Shown piece by piece: positions 28,763 through 37,084 of a stretch of DNA of 64,000 bases. The stretch is from Candidatus Accumulibacter aalborgensis (GTDB lineage: Bacteria; Pseudomonadota; Gammaproteobacteria; Burkholderiales; Rhodocyclaceae): NCBI RefSeq assembly GCF_900089955.1, contig NZ_FLQX01000094.1, positions 1-64,000 on the forward strand. Direction: 5' to 3'. Every line of letters starts with the position of its first letter. Positions within the stretch are counted from its first letter, which is position 1. The position numbers and the translations under genes are program-made. The notes below the pieces were generated by a model. It saw only the letters and a list, made by a program, of their open reading frames with translations, searched no databases and had not been told where the DNA came from.

Positions 28763-29339
28763 CGGCGAGGTCCAGGGTGGAAGTGATTTGTTCGAGCGCC
28801 GGCAACTCGGAGAGACTGCGCAGACCGAGGTCGTCAAGGAATTTCCGGGTCGTCGCCAGCAGCGCCGGTCGCCCAGGCGTGTCGCGATGACCAACGACGT
28901 CAACCCAGCCGCGCTCCTCGAGGACCCGAATCACCTGCGTGGCGACCGTGACGCCGCGGATATCCTCGATGTCACCACGCGTCACCGGCTGACGATAGGC
29001 GATGATGGCCAGGGTTTCCAGCACCGCGCGCGAGTAGCGCGGCGGTTTTTCAGGGTTCAGCCGCTCCAGGTAGGGCATGAACTCGGCGCGCGTCCGAAAG
29101 CGCCAGCCGCTCGCCACCTGCAGCAACTCGACCGATCGGCCGCGCCATTCGGCGCGCAGATCGTCGAGCAGCGCCCGCAATGCCTCGGCGCTGATCTGGT
29201 CAGAAAACACTTTCTTCAGGTCGGCGAGCGACAAGGGCTCCCTGGCACTGAGCAGCACAGCCTCCAGGACCCGCTTCGGTTCGACGGCGTCGTCCGGCAA
29301 CTCAGGTGCCAGACAACGATCGGTGTTCGCTGTGCTCAT
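28749..29339 (-). CDS. scpB: Segregation and condensation protein B
   Basis: 196 residues. ScpB is the winged-helix kite subunit of the SMC-ScpAB condensin. Family sequence is clear: [22 protein letters not shown] and [30 protein letters not shown], then [35 protein letters not shown]. It overlaps scpA by 38 bp and rluB by 14 bp. smc is not in the window. Confidence 0.95.
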   Translation of the reverse strand: MSTANTDRCLAPELPDDAVEPKRVLEAVLLSAREPLSLADLKKVFSDQISAEALRALLDDLRAEWRGRSVELLQVASGWRFRTRAEFMPYLERLNPEKPPRYSRAVLETLAIIAYRQPVTRGDIEDIRGVTVATQVIRVLEERGWVDVVGHRDTPGRPALLATTRKFLDDLGLRSLSELPALEQITSTLDLADAHQ

Positions 29340-30183
29340 CGGCCAACCTCAGGTAAATCGGGGCGAAGGCTTCCACCTGCGTCAATTCGAGCAAGTGCTC
29401 ACGCGCCAGTTCAAGCAGGGCCAGAAAGTGCACCACCAGCACCGGCGCACCCAGCGCCGGATCGAAGAGGTCGACAAACTCCACGAAACCACCCGCGCCA
29501 CGCAAATGGCGCAGGATCAGCCCCATATGCTCGCGCACCGACAATTCCTCACGCGTCACGAGGTGGCGAGTGTGCAGTCTGGCCTGGCGCAGGATGGCGC
29601 TCCAGGCCTGCTGCAAATCCCGCGCATTGACCTCCGGTAACCGTCGCAGCAGAGCTTTTTCGACCCACACCTCGGCCCATTCGAAATCGCGCTCGACCTG
29701 CGGCAGTTCATTGAGCCGATAGGCGGCCAGTTTCATCTGCTCATATTCGATCAGGCGACGTACCAGTTCGGCGCGCGGATCGCCCCCCTCGTCACCATCG
29801 GCCACTTTCGCACGCGGCAAGAGCATGCGCGACTTGATCTCGATCAGAATCGCCGCCATGACCAGATAATCGGCGGCCAGTTCGAGGTTCTGCGCGCGCA
29901 TGGCGTCGACGTAGACCAGATACTGCTCGGTCAGCAGGGCCATCGGAATGTCCAGCACATTGACGTTGGCCTTGCGAATCAGGTACAGCAAGAGATCAAG
30001 CGGCCCCTCGAAGGCCTCGAGCATGACCGCCATTGCATCGGGCGGAATATAGAGGTCGTGCGGCATCTGCATCAGCGGCTGACCATAGATCCTGGCCAGC
30101 GCAATGGTGGCAGGAGTGGCGGCCGTAGCGAGCACAGCGAGCGCCGGCGCGGTCCCCTCTTCGCTGGTGGCAGTATGGCTCAT
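29302..30183 (-). CDS. scpA: Segregation and condensation protein A
   Basis: 293 residues from [10 protein letters not shown] at 30183. The kleisin of SMC condensin; core motifs [35 protein letters not shown] and [23 protein letters not shown] are diagnostic, and the C-terminal winged helix binds the SMC head. About 50 residues of Ala/Thr-rich sequence precede the kleisin core; a start at MPHDLYIPP is possible. A perfect 11-bp palindrome lies 59 bases upstream. Confidence 0.93.
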   Translation of the reverse strand: MSHTATSEEGTAPALAVLATAATPATIALARIYGQPLMQMPHDLYIPPDAMAVMLEAFEGPLDLLLYLIRKANVNVLDIPMALLTEQYLVYVDAMRAQNLELAADYLVMAAILIEIKSRMLLPRAKVADGDEGGDPRAELVRRLIEYEQMKLAAYRLNELPQVERDFEWAEVWVEKALLRRLPEVNARDLQQAWSAILRQARLHTRHLVTREELSVREHMGLILRHLRGAGGFVEFVDLFDPALGAPVLVVHFLALLELAREHLLELTQVEAFAPIYLRLADEHSEHRSLSGT

Positions 30184-30241
30184 CCGGTGCACTGGACTTG
30201 GCTCAGAGGCGGTGAAAACATTGCCACAGCCCTGCAAGGCC

Positions 30242-30267
30242 GTCATTCCCGCGCCTGCGGGAATGAC
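30242..30267. repeat. GTCATTCCCGC palindrome
   Basis: GTCATTCCCGC (30242-30252) and GCGGGAATGAC (30257-30267) form a perfect 11-bp stem with a 4-base loop between trpS and scpA on the minus strand. This is the very widespread 'GTCATTCCCGCG' intergenic repeat of proteobacteria. It could insulate the trpS transcript from scpA. Confidence 0.7.
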
Positions 30268-30307
30268 AAGACTGGGAACCGTGACTGGCAGATTTATTCA
30301 CCAGGTC

Positions 30308-31318
30308 TCAGCCATAGTCTAGCCCCATGGCGGCGCGCACGTCGCGCATCGTTTCGCGAGCGAGATGGCGCGCCTTCTTGTTGCCCTCATTGATGATCTC
30401 GCGCACCAGGCTGGCGTCGTCCAGATAGGGCTGAGCGCGCTCGCGCATGGGTGCCTGCTCGCTGAGGATGGCATCGATTACCGGCTGCTTGCACTCCAGA
30501 CAACCGATCCCGGCACTGCGACAACCCTGCTGCACCCACGCCTGGCAGCTCTCGTCGGTGTACACCTGATGCAATTGCCAGACCGGGCACCTGCCCGGGT
30601 CGCCGGGATCGCTGCGCCGCACGCGCGCCGGGTCGGTAGGCATGCGCCTCAGTTTGTGCGTCACCGAAGCCTCGTCCTCGCGCAGCGTGATCGTGTTGCC
30701 GTAGGACTTGGACATCTTCTGACCGTCGAGACCCGGCATCCGCGAGGCCTCGGTCAACAGCGCACCGGGCTCGACGAGAATCATCTTGCCTGTGCCTTTG
30801 CGTCCGTAGAGATGATTGAAACGGCGTGCGATCTCGCGCGAGAACTCGATGTGTGGCACCTGATCCTCGCCCACCGGCACCTTGTCGGCGCGATAGATCA
30901 GGATGTCGGCCGACTGCAGCAGCGGATAGCCGAGAAAACCGTAGGTCGACAAGTCCTTGTTCTCGAGCTTCTCCTGCTGATCCTTGTACGTCGGCACGCG
31001 CTCAAGCCAGCCGAGTGGGGCCATCATCGACAACAGGAGATGGAGTTCGGCGTGCTCGGGCACTTGCGACTGGATGAACAGGGTAGCCCGTGCCGGATCG
31101 ACGCCAGCCGCGAGCCAGTCGATGACCATGTCCCAGGATGAGCTGACGATCCCCTGCGGGTCATCGTACTGGGTCGTCAGCGCATGCCAGTCGGCGACGA
31201 AGAACAAACAGGGATACTCGTTCTGGAGGCGGAGCCAATTCTTCAGCACGCCGTGGTAGTGACCGAGATGCAGGCTGCCGGTCGGGCGCATGCCGGAGAG
31301 GACTCTTTGTGCGTACAT
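30308..31318 (-). CDS. trpS: Tryptophan--tRNA ligase
   Basis: 336 residues from MYAQRVLSGMRPTGSLHLGHYHGVLKNW, which contains the HIGH-type HLGH. The second class I signature is GLDGQKMSKSYGNTI. A run CPVWQLHQVY…CQAWVQQGCRSAGIGCLECK carries several cysteines in the C-terminal insertion, as in the family branch that binds a metal or Fe-S cluster near the anticodon domain. The length suits this larger branch. An 18-base gap separates it from the M50 protease gene upstream. Confidence 0.95.
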   Translation of the reverse strand: MYAQRVLSGMRPTGSLHLGHYHGVLKNWLRLQNEYPCLFFVADWHALTTQYDDPQGIVSSSWDMVIDWLAAGVDPARATLFIQSQVPEHAELHLLLSMMAPLGWLERVPTYKDQQEKLENKDLSTYGFLGYPLLQSADILIYRADKVPVGEDQVPHIEFSREIARRFNHLYGRKGTGKMILVEPGALLTEASRMPGLDGQKMSKSYGNTITLREDEASVTHKLRRMPTDPARVRRSDPGDPGRCPVWQLHQVYTDESCQAWVQQGCRSAGIGCLECKQPVIDAILSEQAPMRERAQPYLDDASLVREIINEGNKKARHLARETMRDVRAAMGLDYG

Positions 31319-31335
31319 GTTCTGTCTTCGCGCGG

Positions 31336-31989
31336 TCAGGAAGGCAATTGAAAAAGAAAGTCGATCAGTCCGCCGACCCACTGCATGACCGGCATCAGGA
31401 GCGAACCGAGGATGCCGGTAAACAACAGCAACAGCAGGATCGGGAAGCCGAAGCGCTCGACTTGCGCAAAACGCCAGGCAGCGCGTCGCGGCAGGAGGCT
31501 GACGGCGATGCGGCCGCCGTCGAGCGGCGGCAACGGAAAAAGATTGAGCACCATCAGCGCAATGTTGACCGCCATGCCGACCTCGGCCATGCGCGCCATC
31601 GGCAAGCTGAAGAAATTGAGTGGCAGCAACCAGGCCAGCTTCATCACCGTGGCCCAGAACAGCAACATGGCGAGATTGGCCCCTGGCCCGGCCGCGGCGA
31701 CCCACAGCATGTCACGCTTCGGCTGGCGCAGGCGACTGAAATCGACCGGTACCGGCTTCGCCCAGCCGAACAGAATGCCTCCGGTGGACAGCGCGAGGAT
31801 GACGATCGGCACGATGATCGTGCCGACGAGGTCGATGTGTTTGAGTGGATTGGCCGTGATTCGGCCCGCCTGCCAGGCCGTCGGATCACCGAAATGGCGC
31901 GCGGCATAACCGTGCGCAGCCTCGTGCAGGGTGATCGCGAAAATCACCGGCAAGGCGGCGATGGCGACGGTCTGAATCATGGCTTCCAT
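31336..31989 (-). CDS. Site-2 protease family (M50) membrane metalloprotease
   Basis: 217 residues, about five to six membrane segments. Zinc motif HEAAH (HExxH) in FAITLHEAAHGYAARHFGD, and the second signature LNLFPLPPLDGGR (NxxPxPxLDGG) near residue 150. It is the short S2P type without PDZ or CBS domains. Substrate unknown; such proteins cleave membrane-embedded helices. The order YciO-M50-trpS is common in betaproteobacteria, which supports the call. Confidence 0.9.
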   Translation of the reverse strand: MEAMIQTVAIAALPVIFAITLHEAAHGYAARHFGDPTAWQAGRITANPLKHIDLVGTIIVPIVILALSTGGILFGWAKPVPVDFSRLRQPKRDMLWVAAAGPGANLAMLLFWATVMKLAWLLPLNFFSLPMARMAEVGMAVNIALMVLNLFPLPPLDGGRIAVSLLPRRAAWRFAQVERFGFPILLLLLFTGILGSLLMPVMQWVGGLIDFLFQLPS

Positions 31990-32007
31990 AGGGTAATCCG
32001 CTATTCC

Positions 32008-32634
32008 TCAATCCAGACCAAAAGGCGCCAGCGGACCCAGCCCGGCGCGAACCAACACCGGCAGCGGACCCGTCAGATCGATGACGCTGGTCGGCTCTAC
32101 CCCACAACGACCACTGTCAAGGATGAGTTCGAGCTGGCTTTCGAGACGATCCTGGATCTCCCAGCCTTCCGTCAGGGGCTCTTCGTCACCGGCAATAATC
32201 AGCGTCGAAGTCAGCAGCGGCTCGCCCAGTTGCTCGAGCAAGGCCAGCGTGACGGCATGCGCAGGCACGCGCAGACCAATCGTCTTGCGCTTCGGGTGCA
32301 ACACGCGCCGCGGCAGCTCCCGGGTGCCCTCGAGAATGAAGGTGTAACTTCCCGGCGTCGCAGCCTTGAGCAGGCGATAGCGGGCATTGTCGACGCGGGC
32401 AAACTGGCCGATCTGCGACAAATCGCGGCACATCAGCGTCAGGTGATGCCGGTCGTCGACGCCGCGCAGGCTACGAATACGTTCGACCGCCGCCTTGTCG
32501 CCGAGGTGGCAACCGAGTGCGTAACTCGAATCCGTCGGCAGCGCGATGACGCCGCCCTGGCGGATGACCTCGGCCGCCCGTTGCAGCAGTCTACCCTGCG
32601 GGTTGTCGGGATGAATTGAAAGATACTGTGCCAT
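32008..32634 (-). CDS. L-threonylcarbamoyladenylate synthase-type (Sua5/YciO/YrdC) protein
   Basis: 208 residues: MAQYLSIHPDNPQGRLLQRAAEVIRQGGVIALPTDSSYALGCHLGDKAAVERIRSLR, then LTLMCRDLSQIGQFARVDN and TFILEGTRELPRRVLHPKRKTIGLRVPAH. This matches YciO, the paralogue of TsaC that shares the RNA/ATP-binding cleft. YciO is not the main t6A enzyme in E. coli, so the activity here is uncertain. Close upstream is the PHP phosphatase gene (15-base gap). Confidence 0.9.
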   Translation of the reverse strand: MAQYLSIHPDNPQGRLLQRAAEVIRQGGVIALPTDSSYALGCHLGDKAAVERIRSLRGVDDRHHLTLMCRDLSQIGQFARVDNARYRLLKAATPGSYTFILEGTRELPRRVLHPKRKTIGLRVPAHAVTLALLEQLGEPLLTSTLIIAGDEEPLTEGWEIQDRLESQLELILDSGRCGVEPTSVIDLTGPLPVLVRAGLGPLAPFGLD

Positions 32635-32649
32635 TCTGGTCTCGGACGT

Positions 32650-33534
32650 TCAGAACGTCTCCCAGACGGGTTTCAGCCCGTCCGGCAAAGGCGCCAGCTT
32701 GCCCAGATCGACGTAACTCTCGCCCGGTCCATGAAAATCCGATCCGCGCGACGCCAGAAAAGCGTATTCCCTGGCCAGACGGGCGTAAGTGTCCACCAGC
32801 TCCGGCGTGTGGCTGCCCGACATGACTTCGATCGCCTGCCCGCCGAGATCCTTGAACTCGGCAAGAAAGCGTCGCATGTCGGCACGCGACAGTTTGTAGC
32901 GCCCGGGGTGGGCAACTGCTGCCACGCCACCCGCGCCAAGAATCCAGCGCACCGAATCGGCCAGCGTCGCCCAGCGATGATCGACATAGCCCGGCCGACC
33001 AGGAACCAGATACGACTCGAAGACACTGCGCAAATCCTTGCACACGCCAGCTTCAACCAGATAGCGTCCGAAATGCGAACGACTGATCAGGTTCGGATTG
33101 GCCGCATGGCGCATGGCACCGTCGAAAGCGCCACCGATGCCCACCTTTTCGAGGGCTGCCGACATCTGCCGTGCGCGCTCGATTCGACCTGAGCGAACGC
33201 TGGCCAGCCCGGCGTTCAGCGTCTGATCGCCGAGATCGAAAGCAAACCCCAGAATATGAATCTGCAGCGCCTCCCACTCGATCGATATTTCGACGCCATT
33301 GACGAAGGCCATGCCGACATCATTCGCCGCCGCGCGTGCGCCCGGCAGGCCGTCGAGGGCATCATGGTCGGTCAGCGCCAGCATATCGACGCCATTCGCG
33401 GCCGCCCGACGGGCGACCTCAGGCGCGGACAACAGGCCATCAGAACAGGTGGAGTGACAGTGAAGATCGCAGTTGGGCACGGCAGCAGGCAAGTATTGGC
33501 AGTCCAAAATCGGCAACTGCCCATGATAGCACAC
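32650..33534 (-). CDS. PHP-domain phosphatase (RNase AM / 3',5'-nucleoside bisphosphate phosphatase-like)
   Basis: 294 residues. Metal motifs of the PHP fold are DLHCHSTCSDGLLSAPEVARRA (HxH), LALTDHDALDGL, VNGVEISIEW, AVAHPGRYKLSRADMRRF and the terminal SRGSDFHGPGE. Relatives (YciV) remove phosphate from 3',5'-bisphosphate nucleotides and trim RNA 5' ends. The frame opens with a GTG at 33534; a GTG near 33480, just before NCDLHCHS, is an equally plausible start. First of the minus-strand run YciO-M50-trpS. Confidence 0.87.
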   Translation of the reverse strand: MCYHGQLPILDCQYLPAAVPNCDLHCHSTCSDGLLSAPEVARRAAANGVDMLALTDHDALDGLPGARAAANDVGMAFVNGVEISIEWEALQIHILGFAFDLGDQTLNAGLASVRSGRIERARQMSAALEKVGIGGAFDGAMRHAANPNLISRSHFGRYLVEAGVCKDLRSVFESYLVPGRPGYVDHRWATLADSVRWILGAGGVAAVAHPGRYKLSRADMRRFLAEFKDLGGQAIEVMSGSHTPELVDTYARLAREYAFLASRGSDFHGPGESYVDLGKLAPLPDGLKPVWETF

Positions 33535-33626
33535 GAAAGAGACGCCTCCCGAGGTCGCGACACGAGATCAGGGCTGCGCGCTTCCGGATTGGCGCCATGG
33601 ACGCGGTTGCACCGCGGATTCCAGCC

Positions 33627-33632
33627 TATAAT
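33627..33632 (+). promoter_or_regulatory. Candidate -10 (TATAAT) for rdgC
   Basis: A perfect TATAAT 24 bases before the rdgC ATG in a divergent intergenic region. The nearest -35-like TTGCAC is only 14 bp upstream, so the full promoter is not certain. Confidence 0.35.
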
Positions 33633-33655
33633 CCCCCCCTTTTGCGAGTCTGCCC

Positions 33656-34570
33656 ATGTGGTTCAAGAACCTACAGATCTACCGTCTGCCGAAGAACTGG
33701 GCAGTCGACGCCGCCCCGCTGGAAGAACAGCTTGCCAGGCTGACCCTGCAGGGCTGCGGGGCCACCGATCCGCGCAGCATCGGCTGGCTGCCACCGCGTC
33801 CGGGTGGCTCCTTGATTCATGCCATCAACCAGCAATGGCTACTCGCCCTTGGCATCGAGGAGAAGCTGCTGCCGGCGTCGATCGTCAAGCGTTTTGCCAG
33901 TGACAAGGCGAAGGAAATCGAGGAAGCCCAAGGGCGCCGCATCGGCCGCAAGGAAATGCGTGAAATCCAGGCCGAGATGACGCTCGAACTCCTCCCGCGC
34001 GCCTTCATCCGTAGCCGCAGCACCTTTGCCTGGATCGACCGGGACAACGGCTGGCTGATCGTCGACTCGGCCTCGCCGGCGAAAGCAGAGGAGTTCCTCG
34101 AACACTTGCACAAATCCGTTGAAGCCGTGCCAGCCAAGGTCGTCAAGGTGACGCAATCGCCGTCAGCAGCGATGACCGGCTGGGTGGCGGCTGGCGAAGC
34201 CCCGGTCGGCTTCACCCTTGACCAGGATCTCGAACTGCGCTCGGCCGAAAAAGCGACCGTGCGCTACGTCAAGCACTCGCTCGAAGGCGAAGAGATCGGC
34301 CAGCACATCGCTGCCGGCAAGGTCGTCACGCGCCTGGCGATGACCTGGAACGACCGCATTTCCTTCGTGCTGGACGACAACCTGCAGATCAAGCGACTCG
34401 CCTTCCTTGACATCCTCAAGGAACAGGCCGACGGCCAGGCTGAAAATGACGACGAGCGCTTCGCTGGCGACTTCACGCTGATGACCGGCGAAGTCGCTCA
34501 ACTGCTCGACGACCTGCTCGCTGCTCTGGGTGGCGAGCCGGCGACGGCCCGGAGCGGCAGCGACGGCTGA
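33656..34570 (+). CDS. rdgC: Recombination-associated protein RdgC
   Basis: 304 residues starting MWFKNLQIYRLPKNW, the hallmark RdgC N-terminus. Further family blocks: HAINQQWLLALGIEEKLLPASIVKR, GRKEMREIQAEMTLELLPRAFIRSRSTFAWID, and WNDRISFVLDDNLQIKRLAFLDILKEQ. RdgC forms a ring dimer on double-stranded DNA and inhibits RecA. Length is normal. It stands alone and divergent from the PHP gene; repeat R3 follows its stop. Confidence 0.96.
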   Translation: MWFKNLQIYRLPKNWAVDAAPLEEQLARLTLQGCGATDPRSIGWLPPRPGGSLIHAINQQWLLALGIEEKLLPASIVKRFASDKAKEIEEAQGRRIGRKEMREIQAEMTLELLPRAFIRSRSTFAWIDRDNGWLIVDSASPAKAEEFLEHLHKSVEAVPAKVVKVTQSPSAAMTGWVAAGEAPVGFTLDQDLELRSAEKATVRYVKHSLEGEEIGQHIAAGKVVTRLAMTWNDRISFVLDDNLQIKRLAFLDILKEQADGQAENDDERFAGDFTLMTGEVAQLLDDLLAALGGEPATARSGSDG

Positions 34571-34583
34571 GCAGTTCCGCAGG

Positions 34584-34682
34584 CTGGGGTGACGAAGGAA
34601 CCCCAACAGGACCTGGCAAGAAAGGCGTTGGGGTTCGTGCCTCACCCCAAGTTGTGCCTCGCTGAAGCACAGCGCTAATCAT
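34584..34682. repeat. GGAACCCCAAC palindromic repeat, copy R3
   Basis: Left arm CTGGGGTGACGAAGGAACCCC with AAC, a ~21-base centre, right arm GTTGGGGTTCGTGCCTCACC with CCAA, then the 21-base tail GCTGAAGCACAGCGCTAATC plus A shared with R2. It lies between convergent rdgC and the beta-propeller gene. Confidence 0.7.
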
Positions 34683-34732
34683 GTAGGCGCAGCGGAATCC
34701 GAACCTCGCGCCTTGGCGCTACCGTGACACGG

Positions 34733-35779
34733 CTAAGCGCCGCTGCTGAACACCAGAAACTCCGGGCAGTCGATGAAATCCGCATCGGTGGCTGCGCCGA
34801 CAAAGAGTTCGGGCGTACCAAAGTCCTTGCCACAGGTGTAGATCGCCTTGTCTTCACGCGAGGCGAGGTAGAAATTGCCCGACGCATCGAAGCACATGCC
34901 CGAGATGGTCTTCACCTCCTGAACGACTGTCCTCAGGCCACCGCTCCTCAGGTCATACTGCAACACGGTGTCGGTACCGGAACTGCCGATATAAAGGTAA
35001 TCGCCGTTGAGGAGCAGGTGTACCGGCGCCAGGAGAAACCCCGCGGCAGCGATTTGACCCTGCAGTTTCCCCCGGCCCGGGCCGCTCTCGAGATCATAGA
35101 TCTTGACCGTATCGCCGGGCTCGTCTGCCACGTACAGCGAATTGCCGGCAACCACCACATCGCGTACTGAATGGGCAACCTTCGTCCGGTTCCGATGCTT
35201 CCTGGACGGGTCCGCCTCGAACCCGACGGCCAACCCCTGCGGCGTGCCAAGATTTGACGGCGCATGCTTCGGTGACGCCGGGAGTTGACCGACCGACGAG
35301 GCGACCTGGGTCCCCTTGAGGAATCTCGTCTTCTTCAGCTCTGCCAGGTAAGTGGCCGTGGGGAGCACGCCACTGGGTTTGTTCTTCTTCGCAGGTGGTT
35401 TCAGGCCGGTGACAACGTTGCTGTCCTGGCTCGACAGATAGCCATTGCCACGCTGGTCAAAAGCCAGCGCAAATGGATGCGCGACCGCTTTCGAAACGCC
35501 CGCGTCGGCGTAGATTCCGAGGTAGGAGTGGCTGCCTTCGGCGTCCGGGGTGCCGCTGTACATGAGCACCTGACTATCGTTCTTGTACCCATTCACGACG
35601 TACAGATTACCCGACGGGCCGAAAACAAGGTCGCGCAATTCGCTCAACGGCGGCGATCCCGACGGCGTCTGCAGCGCCGCCGTCGTGACACGAACCGGCT
35701 TGCCGTCGACCACGTCGTACACGAACACGTTGTTGATGGCGGAGCTGACACCGCCGCCGTGGAAGCTGATGTAGAACAT
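34733..35779 (-). CDS. NHL/SMP-30-like beta-propeller protein
   Basis: 348 residues from MFYISFHGGG at 35779, preceded by GGGGAG. Repeated blade motifs occur: LRDLVFGPSGNLYVVNGYKND, PFALAFDQRGNGYLSSQDSN, RDVVVAGNSLYVADEPGDTVKIYDL, LLLNGDYLYIGSSGTDTVLQYDL and ISGMCFDASGNFYLASREDKAIYTC, about five to six blades. No signal peptide is present from this start, and the frame extends upstream without a better one. Ligand and activity are unknown. It is isolated between repeat R3 and a dehydrogenase fragment. Confidence 0.75.
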   Translation of the reverse strand: MFYISFHGGGVSSAINNVFVYDVVDGKPVRVTTAALQTPSGSPPLSELRDLVFGPSGNLYVVNGYKNDSQVLMYSGTPDAEGSHSYLGIYADAGVSKAVAHPFALAFDQRGNGYLSSQDSNVVTGLKPPAKKNKPSGVLPTATYLAELKKTRFLKGTQVASSVGQLPASPKHAPSNLGTPQGLAVGFEADPSRKHRNRTKVAHSVRDVVVAGNSLYVADEPGDTVKIYDLESGPGRGKLQGQIAAAGFLLAPVHLLLNGDYLYIGSSGTDTVLQYDLRSGGLRTVVQEVKTISGMCFDASGNFYLASREDKAIYTCGKDFGTPELFVGAATDADFIDCPEFLVFSSGA

Positions 35780-35929
35780 GCCATGTCTCCCCGAAATACT
35801 CGGAACCAGCCGAGCCCTGATATAGTAATGATTGTCGCCGACAAAGGAAACTATCGCGGCGTTTGCCGTTGACGACGCCAGTGGGCGGCCGGGCAACGGG
35901 GCCGGCGTATCACAGCGGGGGGGAGTTGA

Positions 35930-36175
35930 ATGCGCTTCTTTCAGATTCAGGACGACTGGGGAATGGCGAGCCTCGGAATCGCCGATCGCCCGCCGCCCCG
36001 GCCAGGAACGGGGCAGGTGCTGCTGCGCATGCGCGCCTCGTCGCTGAACTACCGCGACCTGATCGTACCCGAGCGCGGCTACGGCAGTTTCACCGGCACC
36101 CTACCGTTGAGCGTCTCACCGCACATTCAGCCGCTTTGCAGGTGCGACATGTTTTCAAGGCAGATTTCAAGGTAG
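35930..36175 (+). pseudogene. N-terminal fragment of a zinc-type alcohol dehydrogenase/quinone oxidoreductase
   Basis: The first ~60 codons read MRFFQIQDDWGMASLGIADRPPPRPGTGQVLLRMRASSLNYRDLIVPERGYGSFTGTLPL, the GroES-like start of MDR-family oxidoreductases. After TLPL the sequence changes abruptly to unrelated residues and stops directly before crcB. The expected SDGAGEVV region, cofactor domain and remaining ~270 residues are absent. Probably a 3' deletion joined the remnant to the crcB operon. Confidence 0.7.
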
Positions 36176-36565
36176 ATGCATGTGAAATCAGTTCTCGCCA
36201 TCTCCGTCGGTGCGGCATTCGGCGCCCTGCTGCGCTGGCAGCTTGGCATCAGGCTCAATAGCCTGTTCCCGACGATACCGCCGGGGACGCTGGTCGCCAA
36301 TTTGATCGGGGCCTACGTGATCGGTCTGGCGATCGCCTTCTTCGCCTCCTTCTCGGCGATCTCGCCGGAATGGCGCCTGCTGATCATTACCGGGTTCTGT
36401 GGCGGATTGACGACTTTCTCCACCTTCTCGGCGGAGCTTACGATGTTGCTGCAGCAGGGACGAATTTCCTGGGCCCTCGGCATCGTTGCGGTACATGTCG
36501 CGGGGTCGGTTCTGATGACCTTTACCGGCATCGCGACCGTCTACTGGGCGCGTGGTTCGACATGA
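36176..36565 (+). CDS. crcB: Fluoride ion exporter CrcB/Fluc
   Basis: 129 residues, four membrane helices. Typical Fluc sequence: [40 protein letters not shown] and [21 protein letters not shown], including the Asn and the central Gly-Thr-Thr-Phe-Ser-Thr-Phe of the pore. Exports toxic fluoride as a dual-topology dimer. I see no fluoride-riboswitch consensus in the short leader after the dehydrogenase fragment. DUF190 and MFS genes follow on the same strand. Confidence 0.93.
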   Translation: MHVKSVLAISVGAAFGALLRWQLGIRLNSLFPTIPPGTLVANLIGAYVIGLAIAFFASFSAISPEWRLLIITGFCGGLTTFSTFSAELTMLLQQGRISWALGIVAVHVAGSVLMTFTGIATVYWARGST

Positions 36566-36641
36566 GTTTGCCGCCCCGGTCGGCGAGCGATACGCTCCGC
36601 ACATGCACTGCGCACGAACAGACCCGGCATGGGAGACAAGC

Positions 36642-36995
36642 ATGAAAGGCTCATTCCTGAGGTTCTACGTCCACGAAACTCAGACCCATCATGGCGTTCT
36701 TCTCTGGGAGTGGCTGCTCGACCAGGGGAATTCCATCGGCATCCGCGGCGGTTCGGCGTTCCGTACGATTGGCGGTTTCGGGCGACGCCATACCTTGCAC
36801 GAAGACCGCTTTTTCGAACTGGCGGGAAGCAGCGCCATCGAGGTCGAGTTCGTGGTCACCGAGGAAGAAGAGCAGCGCTTGCTCGACACCATTCGTGAAC
36901 AAAGGATCCGCATCTTTTACACGCGCATCCCCGCCTGCTTCGGCATCATCAACCCGGACGCCCATGACCCCCCGGACGTCTCCACGGGCGATTAG
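36642..36995 (+). CDS. DUF190 family PII-like protein
   Basis: 117 residues from the ATG at 36642 (GGGAGACAAGC upstream). Family blocks: LRFYVHETQTHHGVLLWEWLLDQGNSIGIRGGSAFRTIGGFGRRHTLHEDRFFELAGSSAIEVEFVVTEEEEQRLLDTI. DUF190 has a PII-like ferredoxin fold and is frequently encoded beside crcB, suggesting an accessory or sensory role in fluoride resistance; biochemical function is not established. 76 bases after crcB. Confidence 0.88.
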   Translation: MKGSFLRFYVHETQTHHGVLLWEWLLDQGNSIGIRGGSAFRTIGGFGRRHTLHEDRFFELAGSSAIEVEFVVTEEEEQRLLDTIREQRIRIFYTRIPACFGIINPDAHDPPDVSTGD

Positions 36996-37084
36996 CGGCC
37001 GCAGGGGAAAACGTGTTGCTGGAATGGGGCAAGCATCCGGCATGGTGAGCGAAGGTCAGCGCGTGGGGCGCAGAAAGGTGAGCG

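Noticed and set aside
36110-36176. Fluoride riboswitch expected before crcB
   Set aside because: The short leader lacks the GGNGATGG-type start and the conserved core of that riboswitch.
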